From contig NZ_CP015285.1 of the NCBI RefSeq assembly GCF_001639105.2, positions 1,790,501 to 1,854,500 of the forward strand: DNA of 64,000 nucleotides. Reading direction: 5' to 3'. Numbering within the stretch: the first letter of the stretch is position 1; every line of letters starts with the position of its first letter. This stretch comes from Azospirillum humicireducens. GTDB taxonomy: Bacteria > Pseudomonadota > Alphaproteobacteria > Azospirillales > Azospirillaceae. The notes beneath the pieces were generated by a model. The model saw only the letters and a list, made by a program, of their open reading frames with translations. It was not told the DNA's origin and did not search any database. Position numbers and translations under genes: made by a program. This document shows, piece after piece, positions 40,326 through 50,346 of this stretch.

Positions 40326-40343
40326 GGACGAGACCCTTGTGCT

Positions 40344-41567
40344 ATGGTCCGGTCCCGCCGCATGAGGCCGAACCGGTGGAGGACAGCCATTCCCATCCCG
40401 CCAGCATCGCCTGACTACGGCCCGGCACGCCCGGAGGAGCTGGGGGCGGTCGCCCGGCTGGCCCGACTTGGCTTCGGGCTGTCGCGCGATCTGTTCGACC
40501 GTTATGCGGCCCTGTTCGGCCCCGACAGCATCCGCGTGCTGAGACGTCCGCAAGGCGCCGGCACCAGTCCGGTGGCCTGTGCCGCGCATTGGATGATGGA
40601 GCAATGGTTCGGCGGGCGGCCGGTTCCGGTGCAGGCGGTCGCCATGGTGGCGGTCGATCCGACCCGGCGAGGCGCCGGCCATGGCAAGGCGATGATGCGG
40701 TCTCTGCTGATGGAGGCCCGTGCCGCCGGAGCCGTCCTGTCGGTCCTCTGCCCCGCCACCCTGCCCTTCTATCGCGGACTGGGGTACGGGTGCGGCGGCG
40801 TCACCTGCCAGTGGAGCGCACCGCCCATCGCCTTCGCCAAGCCGCCGTCAATCGCTTCGGTCCTCCGGCCGGCGGATCCGCTCGACGCCGCCCCGCTGGC
40901 GCTGCTCCGCCGTCCATTGCTGGCCGACGGGAACGGGTTGCCGGACCGGACGGAGGCGCTGTGGACGCTTGCCCTCTGTCCGGACGGCGAACCGGCCGAC
41001 CTTTTCCGCGACGATGGCGGATACATCGCCATCCTGCCGCCACGGGATCGGCGGCTTGCGGTCGCCGACCACTGCCTGCCCGCCGGCGCAACGCTGGGCG
41101 GGGCGATGAGCTTGCTGGCGGGCTTTCGCGCCCAGGTGGAGCGGGTGACCTGGTCCGGCGGACCGGAGGACCCTCTGGCGCTCATCGCTGGCGACGGCTT
41201 GCGGCTGGACGCACGGGAAGAATGGCTGGTCCGCCCGCTGGACGTTGTGGCGACGTTGGAAAGACGCGGGTATCCGGCAGGTCTCACTGAATCGGCTACT
41301 TTTGAGATAAAAGATTCCTTAATTTACGGCAATTGCGGGCGATACCATCTCGAGGTTGCCCGATCCAGGGGAAATGCGTCCAAAATCGAGCAAGTTGTTG
41401 AAGCGCCAGCCAGTATGGAGATCGGCACCTTCGCCAGTCTGTTCACCGGACATGCAAGCGCTCGCGCATTGTGGCGAGCGGGTTTGCTTCTTGGTGAAGA
41501 AAAGATGATCAACAGGCTGCAGCGCATATTTTGGTGCCCGGCGCCCTGGATGCCCGACCGCTTCTGA
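40344..41567 (+). CDS. Eis-like GNAT acetyltransferase
   Basis: Acetyl-CoA-dependent N-acetyltransferase of 407 residues with the Eis arrangement: an N-terminal GNAT domain (acetyl-CoA loop VDPTRRGAGHGKAMM near residues 112-126 and LPFYRGLGYG), a second GNAT-like part, and an SCP2-like C-terminus (SATFEIKDSLIYGNCGRYHLEV, then FASLFTGHASARALWRAGLL). The substrate is unknown. The start is uncertain; ATG codons at 40344 and 40362 are both weakly preceded by a ribosome site. It follows queG by 18 bases but is functionally unrelated. The last 300 bases are less GC-rich than the rest. Confidence 0.82.
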   Translation: MVRSRRMRPNRWRTAIPIPPASPDYGPARPEELGAVARLARLGFGLSRDLFDRYAALFGPDSIRVLRRPQGAGTSPVACAAHWMMEQWFGGRPVPVQAVAMVAVDPTRRGAGHGKAMMRSLLMEARAAGAVLSVLCPATLPFYRGLGYGCGGVTCQWSAPPIAFAKPPSIASVLRPADPLDAAPLALLRRPLLADGNGLPDRTEALWTLALCPDGEPADLFRDDGGYIAILPPRDRRLAVADHCLPAGATLGGAMSLLAGFRAQVERVTWSGGPEDPLALIAGDGLRLDAREEWLVRPLDVVATLERRGYPAGLTESATFEIKDSLIYGNCGRYHLEVARSRGNASKIEQVVEAPASMEIGTFASLFTGHASARALWRAGLLLGEEKMINRLQRIFWCPAPWMPDRF

Positions 41568-41686
41568 AATAAAACGGTTTCCTGACCTGAATCAAACCGG
41601 GCGTTAACCGACCTGTGGTTCAATCGGACAATGATCGGGAGAGAAGCGTCTCCGGAAAGGCGGCGCCAGCTGGGAGTCCACCATTC

Positions 41687-44104
41687 ATGACGATCGGAAC
41701 GCGGATCGCGCTCGGCTTCGCCACCGTGCTGCTTCTGACGGTTGGCGTGGCGTTCGTCGGCTGGAACAGCCTCAGCACCTATGCCGAGCGTGTCGATCTG
41801 GCGGCCCACACCGCCGATCTCGACACGCGGCTGAAGTCGGTGCGGCTGGAAGAGGCGCGATTCGTGACCGAACGCGACGCCAAGGCCGCAGCCAACGTTC
41901 CGGGCATGCTGGATGCCCTGCAGGCCGAAGCGCAGCAGACCCGCGCCGCGCTCGCCGAGGGAGAGGGCCGGCGCCTGCTGGACGAGGTGCGGTCCGGCAT
42001 CGACGGCTATCGCGCCGCCTTCACCAATTTCGTCGCCCAGGACGCCGAGGCGCACGCCCGCACCGCCAGCATGGAGACGCGCGCGCGCGCCCTGCGCGAG
42101 ATCGCGGAGAAGATCGGCGCCCAGCAGTCGGAGCGCTATGACCTGAACATGGCCAGCAAGCGCGACGCCGATGCCGAACTGCGCCATGCCATGGACACCG
42201 CCGAGCGCGCCAACCGCGTGATCGAACGGGTTCTGGAGGTCCGCCGCCGGCAGAGCGAACTGCGGCGCAGCCCCGAGGAGGCGCTGGCCGCCCAGATCGT
42301 GGAGGCGCTGGACGAACTGGTGCAGACCACCGACACCGTCGCCAAGGACCTTGTCGGGACCAACGACGAGGCGCTGGCCGCACGGATCGCCGAGGACACC
42401 CGCGCCTACCGCGACGCGGTGAAGGCCGTCCGCGGCAAGGGAGCCGCGGCGCTGGTTGATGCCGGTGTGGCCGCCGGACTGGATGAGGCCGCGCGCGGTG
42501 TGCAGGAACGGGCCGTGGAGCTTCAGCAGAACCAGGCCATCGTGACCGAAGCGTTGCGCGAAGCCTCCAAATTCGCCCAGAGCGAGGTGAACGAGGCGGT
42601 GATGCTGCGCGGTCTGGCCATGCGCCTGGTGCAAGGAGCCCAGGCTGCGATGCTGGGCCAGCGCGACTTTCTGCTGTCCGGCACGCCGGACGCCACGTCC
42701 GGCGCGAAAGCGGCGGTCGCCGCTGCGGTCAAGGAGATCCTCGACATTGCCGGACAGGCTGGGGCCGTGCTGGTCGACCAGGACGGACGCGCACTGATCG
42801 CCGCCATCACCGACGCCGCCCGCGCTTTCGATTCGGAATTCGCAGCGCTATCGGCCGCCGCCGCCAAACAGCATCAGGCGTCGGCCTCCATGGCCCAAGC
42901 GTCCGCCGCGGTCAGCGGACAGGTCGGCCGGCTGGTCACCCTCCAGCGGGAGGACCGCGAGGCTGGCCGCGCCAGCGCCGGCATGGTGATCGCCGTCGGT
43001 GCGGCGGTCGCCCTGCTGCTGGGCGCGCTCATGGCCTGGATCATCGACCGTGCGATCACCCACCCGTTGCACGCCATGACCGGTGCCATGGGCCGGCTGG
43101 CCGAAGGCGACCTGACGGTCGAAATTCCCGGCGGCGACCGCAAGGACGAGATGCGCCACATGGCCGATGCCATGACCATCTTCAAGGACAACGCCCTGGA
43201 GATGCAGCGGATGGAGCGCGAACGCGAGGAGATGCGCATCCAGATCGATGCCGACCGCCGCCGCACCATGAACGAGTTCGCCAACGGCTTCGAGCAGGCG
43301 GTGTCCGGCGTGGTGATGTCGCTGACCGAATCGGCTGGATCGCTGGGTCGCGACGCGCAGGAAATGTCGTCCGATGCGGCGCTGACAACCGCCAAATCCA
43401 CCGCCGTCGCCACCGCCTCGCAACAGGCGACGGCGAATGTCCAGACCGTCGCCGCGGCCGCGGAGCATCTGTCCGCCTCCATCGCCGAGATTTCCCGCCA
43501 GTTGAACGCCAGTTCCGCCACCGCATCCGGCGCCGCCGACAAGGCGGTGCAGACCAACAGCATCGTCGAAGGCCTGTCGCTTGCCGCCGAGCGGATCGGT
43601 CAGGTGGTCGGGCTGATCGGCGAGATCGCCGAGCAGACCAACCTGCTGGCGCTCAACGCGACCATCGAGGCGGCCCGCGCCGGAGAGGCCGGCAAGGGCT
43701 TCGCCGTGGTGGCGACCGAGGTGAAGAATCTCGCTGGCCAGACCGCCAAGGCGACGGAGGAAATCTCCGCCCAGGTCGCGGAAATGCAGACCGCCACCTC
43801 CAGCGCCGTGGAGGCCATCCGGACCATCTCCGACGCGGTGACCGCCATCAGCGGCACCGTCACCGACATCGCCCATGAGATGGAACAACAGGGCAGCGCC
43901 ACCCGCGAGATCGCCCAGAATGTCCAGCAGGCGGCCGAAGGCACCCAGCAGGTGATGCGCAACATCGCCGAGGTGACCACCGCCGCCACCAAGACCGGCG
44001 GCGCCGCGGACGCGGTTCTGAATGCCAGCCGCACGCTGACCGCCCAGGCCGACCGCCTGCGCGGCGAGGTGCAGGGCTTCCTCGACAAGGTACGGACGGC
44101 ATAG
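41687..44104 (+). CDS. Methyl-accepting chemotaxis protein with HBM-type sensor
   Basis: Transmembrane chemoreceptor of 805 residues. TM1 is near residues 6-28 ([21 protein letters not shown]). A long all-helical periplasmic region (about 30-425) fits the HBM four-helix sensor family. TM2 is near 430-452 ([20 protein letters not shown]). A HAMP domain follows (about 453-510), then the signalling domain with the tip [20 protein letters not shown] near 645. The start at 41687 has GGGAG upstream; the longer frame from 41615 adds a hydrophilic stretch before TM1. No CheR/CheB pentapeptide ends the protein. The ligand is unknown. Confidence 0.94.
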   Translation: MTIGTRIALGFATVLLLTVGVAFVGWNSLSTYAERVDLAAHTADLDTRLKSVRLEEARFVTERDAKAAANVPGMLDALQAEAQQTRAALAEGEGRRLLDEVRSGIDGYRAAFTNFVAQDAEAHARTASMETRARALREIAEKIGAQQSERYDLNMASKRDADAELRHAMDTAERANRVIERVLEVRRRQSELRRSPEEALAAQIVEALDELVQTTDTVAKDLVGTNDEALAARIAEDTRAYRDAVKAVRGKGAAALVDAGVAAGLDEAARGVQERAVELQQNQAIVTEALREASKFAQSEVNEAVMLRGLAMRLVQGAQAAMLGQRDFLLSGTPDATSGAKAAVAAAVKEILDIAGQAGAVLVDQDGRALIAAITDAARAFDSEFAALSAAAAKQHQASASMAQASAAVSGQVGRLVTLQREDREAGRASAGMVIAVGAAVALLLGALMAWIIDRAITHPLHAMTGAMGRLAEGDLTVEIPGGDRKDEMRHMADAMTIFKDNALEMQRMEREREEMRIQIDADRRRTMNEFANGFEQAVSGVVMSLTESAGSLGRDAQEMSSDAALTTAKSTAVATASQQATANVQTVAAAAEHLSASIAEISRQLNASSATASGAADKAVQTNSIVEGLSLAAERIGQVVGLIGEIAEQTNLLALNATIEAARAGEAGKGFAVVATEVKNLAGQTAKATEEISAQVAEMQTATSSAVEAIRTISDAVTAISGTVTDIAHEMEQQGSATREIAQNVQQAAEGTQQVMRNIAEVTTAATKTGGAADAVLNASRTLTAQADRLRGEVQGFLDKVRTA

Positions 44105-44197
44105 CTTTTACAGGGACTGAGGCTCGATGCGGTTTCTCCGGTTCCTCCCGCCAATTCGGTGGCGAGGGGAGCCGGCAGCCGAAACGGCACATATCCG

Positions 44198-44680
44198 CTA
44201 GGCGGCCGCCGGCGACGGCCAGCGTTGGATGGGCGCGCGGGACAGGGATGAGTTGCCGTAGGCTCGAAGCGTGGTGATCTCCGCCCCGATCCAGTCAGGC
44301 AGCGGAACGGTCTGCTCAGGGTCTTCCAGTTCGACCTCTGCGATGATCAGACCGCTGTTCTCACCATGGAAGACGTCGATTTCCCAGCACAGGCCATCCT
44401 GGCAATGACGGTAGCGCGTCTTGTGGATCACCCGCGCCCCACAGCCATGGAGCATCAGGCAGCGGGCGAACTCCAGCGACAGGGGATGTTCCACTTCCTC
44501 GCGGCAGGCTCCCTGTTTCAAGGATTTGATGGTGAGTGTCGCACGGTCGTCGGCGATGCGGACGCGGACCGTGCTGATGCCGTCGGACGGCAGATATCCC
44601 TGGACGATTCGCACGCCATCCCGGCAGAGATGCCGGACGTCCTTGCGGACCAGGAATCGTCGCTCGATTTCCAGTGCCAT
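44198..44680 (-). CDS. CYTH-domain protein (triphosphate tunnel metalloenzyme-like)
   Basis: Single CYTH domain of 160 residues. The diagnostic ExExK-like start is MALEIERRFLV, followed by tunnel-wall strands with alternating charged residues (VRVRIADDRATLTIKSLK and WEIDVFHGENSGLIIAEVEL). Bacterial single-domain relatives hydrolyse inorganic triphosphate; the exact substrate is not shown here. Divergent or convergent neighbours are unrelated, so it appears monocistronic. Confidence 0.9.
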   Translation of the reverse strand: MALEIERRFLVRKDVRHLCRDGVRIVQGYLPSDGISTVRVRIADDRATLTIKSLKQGACREEVEHPLSLEFARCLMLHGCGARVIHKTRYRHCQDGLCWEIDVFHGENSGLIIAEVELEDPEQTVPLPDWIGAEITTLRAYGNSSLSRAPIQRWPSPAAA

Positions 44681-44840
44681 GACCGGGCCTTTCGGACGAG
44701 TTCGCCGACGACCCTAGCCGAAAGCCGCGCCCGCCTTCAACCTCGCTGCCCTGTGTGCGACGCAACCGAGACTGCATGCGGCCGTACTATGCCGTGACGA
44801 TCGGTCGCAAATGCTCCGGCTTCGATGCTATTCTGGAGCG

Positions 44841-45098
44841 ATGAACGCCGAACCCTCCGCCACCGGTCTCTGGGCCGCCATTCCATGGCTGGTCCTGTTC
44901 GCCTTCTATGGGCTGCCGCTGCTTCATGTGGCGCTGTCGCGCCGCGGGGGCGGATGGCGTCCGCCTGCCGGATCGCGCTGCCCCTTCGGCCCGCGCGCCG
45001 GCTGGCTGGTGATGGTGCTGATGCTGGGGCCGGTCGGCTGGCTGATGTTCGCCGTCCGCCGGCCCCGCCCTGCATCGAACCGACAGACTGCCCGATAG
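44841..45098 (+). CDS. Small two-helix membrane protein, unknown
   Basis: An 85-residue product with two hydrophobic helices (AIPWLVLFAFYGLPLLHVAL and AGWLVMVLMLGPVGWLMFAV) joined by a basic Gly/Pro-rich loop, and a basic C-terminus. I recognise no family. The ATG at 44841 follows TGGAGCG with very short spacing; an upstream ATG at 44811 would add ten residues. It converges with the DUF3309 gene only 8 bases away. Confidence 0.6.
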   Translation: MNAEPSATGLWAAIPWLVLFAFYGLPLLHVALSRRGGGWRPPAGSRCPFGPRAGWLVMVLMLGPVGWLMFAVRRPRPASNRQTAR

Positions 45099-45106
45099 GC
45101 TGCGGA

Positions 45107-45262
45107 TCAGATCCGGCCCATCAGCAGCAGAACGATCAGGACGATCAGCAGCACGCCGAGGATGCCGCTGGGACCATAACCCCAGCCGCGGCTGTGCGGC
45201 CAGGCCGGGACGGCACCGAGAAGCAACAGAATCAGGATGATGAGCAGAATCGTGCCGAGCAT
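45107..45262 (-). CDS. DUF3309-family small membrane protein
   Basis: A 51-residue protein composed of a hydrophobic helix (MLGTILLIILILLLLGAVPA), the conserved WPHSRGWGYGPSG motif, and a second helix ending LLLMGRI. This exact layout is the DUF3309 family, found in many proteobacteria, of unknown function. The start at 45262 has GGGAGAAGG upstream; the frame extends further without homology. Confidence 0.9.
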   Translation of the reverse strand: MLGTILLIILILLLLGAVPAWPHSRGWGYGPSGILGVLLIVLIVLLLMGRI

Positions 45263-45439
45263 GGCCTTCTCCCTTCTGGTGACGCTTTCGTGACGGACAA
45301 GCGGGACCGGAACGGGCGGCCGTGGACATTGTTCCTGTCCGGCTCGAACGTGACATTTCACCACCACCAAGGGGGAATTCGGCTCCTCCGATGCTCCCCC
45401 GAACGCGACACCCGCGGGCTTCCGGCAGATCGACCCCTG

Positions 45440-45468
45440 TTGACGGAGCGGCTGCGGCAGCTTAGGCT
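45440..45468 (+). promoter_or_regulatory. Candidate promoter of the ACT-domain gene
   Basis: TTGACG (45440-45445) and TAGGCT (45463-45468) are separated by 17 bp. It lies directly before the putative leader peptide and 120 bases before the ACT-domain gene. Confidence 0.4.
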
Positions 45469-45474
45469 GAACTC

Positions 45475-45531
45475 ATGATCACGCATCGCTTCGACGGCAT
45501 TCTGCGAATTAGCGGCCCGGTTCTCCTTTGA
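45475..45531 (+). CDS. Putative 18-aa leader peptide
   Basis: The ORF MITHRFDGILRISGPVLL has seven Ile, Leu or Val residues of 18. Its stop sits in the loop and arm of a 10-bp hairpin (45516-45525 with 45530-45539, loop CTTT). The next gene encodes an ACT-like regulatory domain. The arrangement recalls branched-chain attenuation leaders, but no T-run follows the hairpin and the ribosome site is weak. The block 45263-45587 contains nothing else I can support. Confidence 0.3.
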   Translation: MITHRFDGILRISGPVLL

Positions 45532-45587
45532 GAGCCGGGGATTTCGCTCGTCCATTCCGCAGAACCGTCTGAAGGCCCGATCACGCC

Positions 45588-45923
45588 ATGTCCCACACTG
45601 TGAAGCCCCCCCCTGCATCCGCGCCGGATGCGCGCGACACTGCGCCCGGCCGCCGGGTCGCCTTTACCCTTGTCGCCGATGCCGATCCCGGCACCCTGCC
45701 CCGCATTCTGGAATTCGTTGCAAAGCGCGGATTGGTCCCGCTGGCCCTGCACAGCCGCCTGACCGACGATACGCTCGCCATCGCCATGGAGGTGGGCGAC
45801 CTGCCCCAGGCGGAGACCGACCATATCGGCCGTTGCCTGGGACAGATCCCGATGGTGGCGCGGGTCACGGTTGCGGAGCTTGCAGCCACCGCATCGGCTG
45901 CGGAACTGGTGGCGGCGGAATAG
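45588..45923 (+). CDS. ACT-like domain protein
   Basis: A small soluble protein of 111 residues. After a disordered Pro/Ala-rich N-terminus, residues about 23-92 read as a beta-alpha-beta ACT-type fold (VAFTLVADADPGTLPRILEF and later DTLAIAMEVGDLPQAETDHI), similar in layout to the regulatory subunit of acetolactate synthase (IlvM/IlvH) and to stand-alone ACT proteins. No catalytic domain is fused. It may bind an amino acid; the ligand is unknown. It converges with pssA. Confidence 0.65.
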   Translation: MSHTVKPPPASAPDARDTAPGRRVAFTLVADADPGTLPRILEFVAKRGLVPLALHSRLTDDTLAIAMEVGDLPQAETDHIGRCLGQIPMVARVTVAELAATASAAELVAAE

Positions 45924-45953
45924 CGGCAGCAATCGGTGCAGGCGGAAGACCGG

Positions 45954-46877
45954 TCAGACCGGCTTCCGCGGCTCTTCTCCAGGCGCTGCGACGTCCTCCG
46001 ACGGCTGCGCGCCCGCTGCGGGTTCGGCCCCCGCGTCCGCCCCCGGTTCCGTGATCTCCGTTCGCATCAGTTCCGCGGCACTCTGCAGCTTGCGGAACTG
46101 GAGGACGGAGAAGGGCAGCATCGACAGATAGGCCAATCCAAGGATGGACAGAGTCCACCAGGGCTGGCTGACCAGCATCGCCGCAAGCAGGCCGACGCCG
46201 GCCAGCGCCGGAACCACCCATTGCGCCGGCACGCGGGCACCCTTGAAGGAGAAGGTCGGCAGGGTGCTGACCATCAACCCGCCGATCAGCAGGGTCCAGG
46301 GCACGATCACCGCCGGATGGCCGAGGAACTCGGGGCCGATCTCGAACCCCAGGATCATCGGCAGCAAGACGAGACCGGCACCGGCCGGAGCCGGAACCCC
46401 GGTGAAGTAGTTGTAGGCCCAGGGCGGCAGATCGACCACGCCGAGTCGCGAATTGAATCGCGCGAGACGCAGCGCGCAGCACACGGCATAGGCCATGGAG
46501 GCGATCCAGCCCAGGCTGCCCGCGCCGTTCAGCCCCCACAGATACATCATGAAGGCGGGCGCGACGCCGAAGCTGATGGCGTCGGACAGGCTGTCCAACT
46601 CCTCGCCGAACTTGCTCTGGCCGTTCAGCAGGCGGGCGATCCGGCCGTCGAGCGCGTCCAGGATGGCGGCGATGACGATGGCGATGACCGCCGGCTCCCA
46701 CCGCCCCTGCATGGCGAATCGGATCGCGGTCAGGCCGGAGCAGAGCGCCAGCACCGTCAGCACGTTCGGCAGCAGGTGGTTGATCGACAGGCCCTTCAGC
46801 CGCGGATGCGGCCGGCCGGGGCGGCGCGCCCGGTTCGGGCGGAAGATCTGCTGGCGGAAGACGGGCGGCCGTTTCAT
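45954..46877 (-). CDS. pssA: CDP-diacylglycerol--serine O-phosphatidyltransferase
   Basis: Integral-membrane enzyme making phosphatidylserine from CDP-diacylglycerol and serine. It has 307 residues with about eight helices. The CDP-alcohol phosphotransferase signature DG-x2-AR-x8-G-x3-D-x3-D is intact, beginning [21 protein letters not shown]. An Asp/Glu/Pro/Ala-rich tail of about 40 residues ends the protein. The ATG overlaps the psd stop (ATGA), so the two act as one unit. Confidence 0.95.
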   Translation of the reverse strand: MKRPPVFRQQIFRPNRARRPGRPHPRLKGLSINHLLPNVLTVLALCSGLTAIRFAMQGRWEPAVIAIVIAAILDALDGRIARLLNGQSKFGEELDSLSDAISFGVAPAFMMYLWGLNGAGSLGWIASMAYAVCCALRLARFNSRLGVVDLPPWAYNYFTGVPAPAGAGLVLLPMILGFEIGPEFLGHPAVIVPWTLLIGGLMVSTLPTFSFKGARVPAQWVVPALAGVGLLAAMLVSQPWWTLSILGLAYLSMLPFSVLQFRKLQSAAELMRTEITEPGADAGAEPAAGAQPSEDVAAPGEEPRKPV

Positions 46878-47572
46878 CGACGCACATCCCCCTGCCGTTG
46901 CGCTTCCGTCCCGTCCAGGTCGGCCAGGATCGTCTCGCCGCCGATGGCGGTCTGGCCGACGCAGACCAGCGGGGCGACGCCGTCCGGCAGGTAGATGTCG
47001 GTGCGGCTGCCGAATCGGATCAGGCCGAACCGCTCGCCCGCCTTCACCTCCTGCCCCGCCTTGACCCACCACAGGATGCGGCGTGCCACCAGCCCGGCGA
47101 TCTGGACATAGGCGATCTCGCGCCCGTCGGGCAGGCGATGGCGGAAGGCCATCCGCTCGTTCTCGTCGCTTGCCTTGTCGAGCGCGGCGTTGACGAAGGT
47201 GCCCTTGTGGTATTCGGCCGCCACGATGGTGCCGTCGGCCGGCACGCGGTTGACGTGGACGTTGAAGACGTTGAGGAAGACGCTGATCCGGGTCAGCGGC
47301 TTGTCGCCCATGCCCAGTTCCTTGGGCGGCACGGCCCGGACGATCATGGTCACGCGCCCGTCGGCCGGGCTGACCAGCAAGCCGGGCCGGGTCGGCGTCA
47401 CCCGGTCGGGATCGCGGAAGAAATAGGCGCACCAGAGCGTGAGAACCAGCCCGATCCAGCCGAGCGGCGCCCAGACGGCGAGACCGAGAACCAGGGAGAC
47501 CACGGCGAAACCGGCGATGAAGGGCCAGCCGGCACGGTGGATGGGGACGACGACGGTATCGATGGCGGACAT
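46874..47572 (-). CDS. psd: Phosphatidylserine decarboxylase
   Basis: Converts phosphatidylserine to phosphatidylethanolamine with a pyruvoyl group. It has 232 residues, the shorter archaeal/alphaproteobacterial-type form. Two N-terminal membrane helices ([20 protein letters not shown] onward) precede [10 protein letters not shown] and the self-cleavage site in [13 protein letters not shown], where the serine becomes the pyruvoyl group. The start at 47572 ([10 protein letters not shown]) was chosen over a longer open frame without homology. It is coupled to pssA. Confidence 0.95.
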   Translation of the reverse strand: MSAIDTVVVPIHRAGWPFIAGFAVVSLVLGLAVWAPLGWIGLVLTLWCAYFFRDPDRVTPTRPGLLVSPADGRVTMIVRAVPPKELGMGDKPLTRISVFLNVFNVHVNRVPADGTIVAAEYHKGTFVNAALDKASDENERMAFRHRLPDGREIAYVQIAGLVARRILWWVKAGQEVKAGERFGLIRFGSRTDIYLPDGVAPLVCVGQTAIGGETILADLDGTEAQRQGDVRR

Positions 47573-47703
47573 CGCCTGCTTTCTTCGTATTTTCAGACCA
47601 CAGCGAACAGCCATTCTAGACGCGCGCTCCGAGCCTTTACAGAATTTTAGCTGGCGGAGCCCATGCTGTCGTCCCAATCGCCCCTGAAGCCGAGCATGCC
47701 GCC

Positions 47704-48174
47704 TTGTCCGTTCCCGATCTGAAAACCATTCAATCGCTGGCCGAGGTGCCCGACGGCGCCCTCCCGATCAGCCCCGGTTCCATCGAGATGACGTCGGAAG
47801 GCGTGCTGGGGATCGCCAAGCCGCCGCGCCCCTGCAAGCTGACCTTCATGGCCGACGGCCTGCCCTTCAACGTCGCCGTCCGGCATGAGAGCGAGGAGGA
47901 CGGCGGCGGGTCGATCTGCCAGATCTGGGCCGATGTCGGCCATGTGCCCTACACCGCCCAGGCGCCGGAGCGCCGCCGCGCCCTGCTGGCGGTCCTGCGC
48001 GGGATCGAGGGACTGCCCACCGTCCGCTTCATCGTCCAGGGCGGGCAGAAGATCATCCTGTTCTCGGAAATCAGGCTGGAACACCACGCCGCGCCCGAGG
48101 ATCTGTTCCACCAGACCACCCTGGTCCTGCAGGAAGCACGCCCGTTCCTGCGGCTGCTGGGCGAGTATCTGTAA
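47704..48174 (+). CDS. Unknown 156-aa protein
   Basis: Soluble protein without signal peptide. It has an alternating strand pattern in the middle ([20 protein letters not shown]) and a helical C-terminus ([17 protein letters not shown]). I recognise no family; the layout loosely resembles small chaperone-like or YbjN-like folds, which is not evidence. The only visible start is a TTG at 47704, since no ATG or GTG is in frame nearby. It is divergent from psd with a 131-base gap. Confidence 0.6.
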   Translation: MSVPDLKTIQSLAEVPDGALPISPGSIEMTSEGVLGIAKPPRPCKLTFMADGLPFNVAVRHESEEDGGGSICQIWADVGHVPYTAQAPERRRALLAVLRGIEGLPTVRFIVQGGQKIILFSEIRLEHHAAPEDLFHQTTLVLQEARPFLRLLGEYL

Positions 48175-48248
48175 GGGGCATCGCCGAAACGCGCCGGCGG
48201 CAGGCCGGAGGCACCCGCCCCCGGTCCGCCGCCCGCGCATCGCAGTGC

Positions 48249-49352
48249 TTACTTCGGAACCTTGCCCTGCACGCCCTCGACATACCAGTCCATCTTCAGG
48301 ATCTGCTCGTCGGTGGCGGTCTTGCCTTCCGGGATCACGACCTTGCCGGCCTGGTCCTTGACCGGGCCCTGGAAGGAGTGGCGCTTGCCCGACACGATGT
48401 CGGCCTTGAGCTGGTCGGCCATCTTCACGACGTCGGCCGGGATGGCCGGGTTGTAGGGGGCCAGTTCGACCATGCCGGTGCCGATGCCGCCCCAGGTGTC
48501 GATCGGCTTCCAGCTGCCGTCCAGCACCGCCTTGACGCGCTGGACATAGTAGCCGTTCCAGTCCTCGACGATCGCGGTCAGGTGCGACTTCGGACCGAAG
48601 CGGGTCATGTCGGACGACTGGCCGACCGACCACAGCCCACGCTCCTGCGCGGTCTGGATCGGGGCCGGACTGTCGGTGTGCTGGACGATGACGTCGGCGC
48701 CCTGGTCGATCAGCGCCTTGGCCGCCTCGGCCTCCTTGCCGGGATCGTACCAGCTGTTGACCCAGACCACGCGGACCTCGGCCTTCGGGTTCTGCTCGCG
48801 CAGCGCGATGGTGAAGGCGTTGATGCCGCCGACCACCTCGGGAATCGGATAGGAACCGACATAACCGATGATGTTCGACTTGGTCATCTTGCCGGCGATG
48901 GCGCCGATGACCGTACGGCCTTCATAGAAGCGGCCGGAGTAGGTCGCGACGTTCTCGGCGCGCTTGTAGCCGGTGGCGTGCTCGAACTTCACGTCGGGGT
49001 AGCGCTTGGCCACCTTCAGCGTCGGGTTCATGAAGCCGAAGGAGGTGGTGAAGATCAGCTTGTGGCCGCTGGCGGCCAGCTGCTCGATCACGCGCTCGGC
49101 GTCGGCGCCTTCCGGCACATTCTCGACGAAGGTGGTGGTGACTTTGTCGCCCAGCGCCTTCTCCACGGCCAGACGGCCCTGGTCGTGCTGGTAGCTGTAG
49201 CCGTGGTCGCTGACCGGGCCGACATAGACGAAGCCCACCTTCAGCTTGTCCTGCGCCAGGGCCGAGCCAATCCCCGCGCCCATGCCCACGCTCAGCGCGA
49301 TGGCGGCGCCGGCCAGACCCAGCACCGCCTTGCCCATCGTCCTTCTGTTCAC
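48249..49352 (-). CDS. BMP-family ABC transporter substrate-binding protein
   Basis: Periplasmic binding protein of the basic membrane protein (Med/PnrA) family, which binds purine or other nucleosides. It has 367 residues. A signal peptide (about 1-34, RTMGKAVLGLAGAAIALSVG ending SALAQ) is present without a lipobox. Family blocks are VGFVYVGPVSDHGYSYQHDQ and GADVIVQHTDSPAPIQ, which is DSP-type ligand contact sequence. It is the last of four co-directional genes encoding the ATPase, two permeases and this protein. Confidence 0.93.
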   Translation of the reverse strand: MNRRTMGKAVLGLAGAAIALSVGMGAGIGSALAQDKLKVGFVYVGPVSDHGYSYQHDQGRLAVEKALGDKVTTTFVENVPEGADAERVIEQLAASGHKLIFTTSFGFMNPTLKVAKRYPDVKFEHATGYKRAENVATYSGRFYEGRTVIGAIAGKMTKSNIIGYVGSYPIPEVVGGINAFTIALREQNPKAEVRVVWVNSWYDPGKEAEAAKALIDQGADVIVQHTDSPAPIQTAQERGLWSVGQSSDMTRFGPKSHLTAIVEDWNGYYVQRVKAVLDGSWKPIDTWGGIGTGMVELAPYNPAIPADVVKMADQLKADIVSGKRHSFQGPVKDQAGKVVIPEGKTATDEQILKMDWYVEGVQGKVPK

Positions 49353-49416
49353 GTCGAAGCTCCTTGTTCTTGATATCTCAGCGATATGGGCTTTGTTTCG
49401 ATTTCAAAACGACGCG

Positions 49417-50346
49417 TCAAGCATCGGGATGAAACAGTTTTCCCAGACAGGCCGGCGCGTTCAGGCGGATGCGGGCGATGTCCCGCGAAATCAGCACCAG
49501 GACCAGAACGGTAGCCAGATACGGCAGCATCGACAAGAGCTGCGAGGGCACGTCGATGCCCAGCCCCTGAACGTGCAGTTGCAGGATGGTGACGCCGCCG
49601 AACAGCCAGGCGCCCAGCATGGCGCGCACCGGCTTCCAGGTGGCGAAGACCACCAGCGCCAGCGCGATCCAGCCGCGGCCCGACGTCATGTTCTCCGCCC
49701 ACATCGGCGTGTAGTCCATCGACAGGAAGGCGCCGCCAAGCCCGGCCATGGCGCCGCCGAACAGCACGGCGAGGAAGCGGATGCGCAGCACCTTGTAGCC
49801 CAGGGCGTGGGCGGCCGTGTGGTTCTCCCCCACCGCGCGCAGCACCAGACCGGCGCGGGTGCGGTAAAGGAACAGGTGGACCAGCGGCACAGCGGCGATC
49901 GCCAGATAGACCATGATGTCCTGGCCGAACAGCGCCTGTCCAACCACCGGCAGGTCGGTCAGGCCGGGGATGTACAGCTTGGGCAGACCCTCCAGTGGAA
50001 TGCCGACGAAGCCCTGCCCGATCAGCGCCGACAGGCCGACGCCGAACAGGGTGAGCGCAAGACCGGTCGCCACCTGGTTGGCCAGCAGGAACAGGGTCAG
50101 CACGGCGAACAGCGAGGCGGTGGCGGCACCGGCCAGCGCCGCGACGAGAAAGCCGGTGACGGCGCTGCCGGTCTGGATCGTCACGGCGAAGCCGCAGACG
50201 GCGCCCACCAGCATCATGCCTTCGACCCCCAGATTGAGAACGCCGGACTTCTCGACCACCAGTTCGCCCAAAGCCGCGAACAGCAGCGGCGTCGCCGCGG
50301 CGAACATGGCGGCCAGGATCGGGCCGATCAGGGCGAAGTCGTTCAT
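49417..50346 (-). CDS. ABC transporter permease (nucleoside, YufQ-like)
   Basis: Inner-membrane permease of the BPD_transp_2 family, 309 residues and about eight helices. It starts MNDFALIGPILAAMFAAATP and has the family block EKSGVLNLGVEGMMLVGAV, found in nucleoside permeases of this type, and AVGENHTAAHALGYKV as the coupling-helix region. The ATG overlaps the preceding permease stop by 4 bases. It forms a heterodimer with that permease by inference. Confidence 0.93.
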   Translation of the reverse strand: MNDFALIGPILAAMFAAATPLLFAALGELVVEKSGVLNLGVEGMMLVGAVCGFAVTIQTGSAVTGFLVAALAGAATASLFAVLTLFLLANQVATGLALTLFGVGLSALIGQGFVGIPLEGLPKLYIPGLTDLPVVGQALFGQDIMVYLAIAAVPLVHLFLYRTRAGLVLRAVGENHTAAHALGYKVLRIRFLAVLFGGAMAGLGGAFLSMDYTPMWAENMTSGRGWIALALVVFATWKPVRAMLGAWLFGGVTILQLHVQGLGIDVPSQLLSMLPYLATVLVLVLISRDIARIRLNAPACLGKLFHPDA

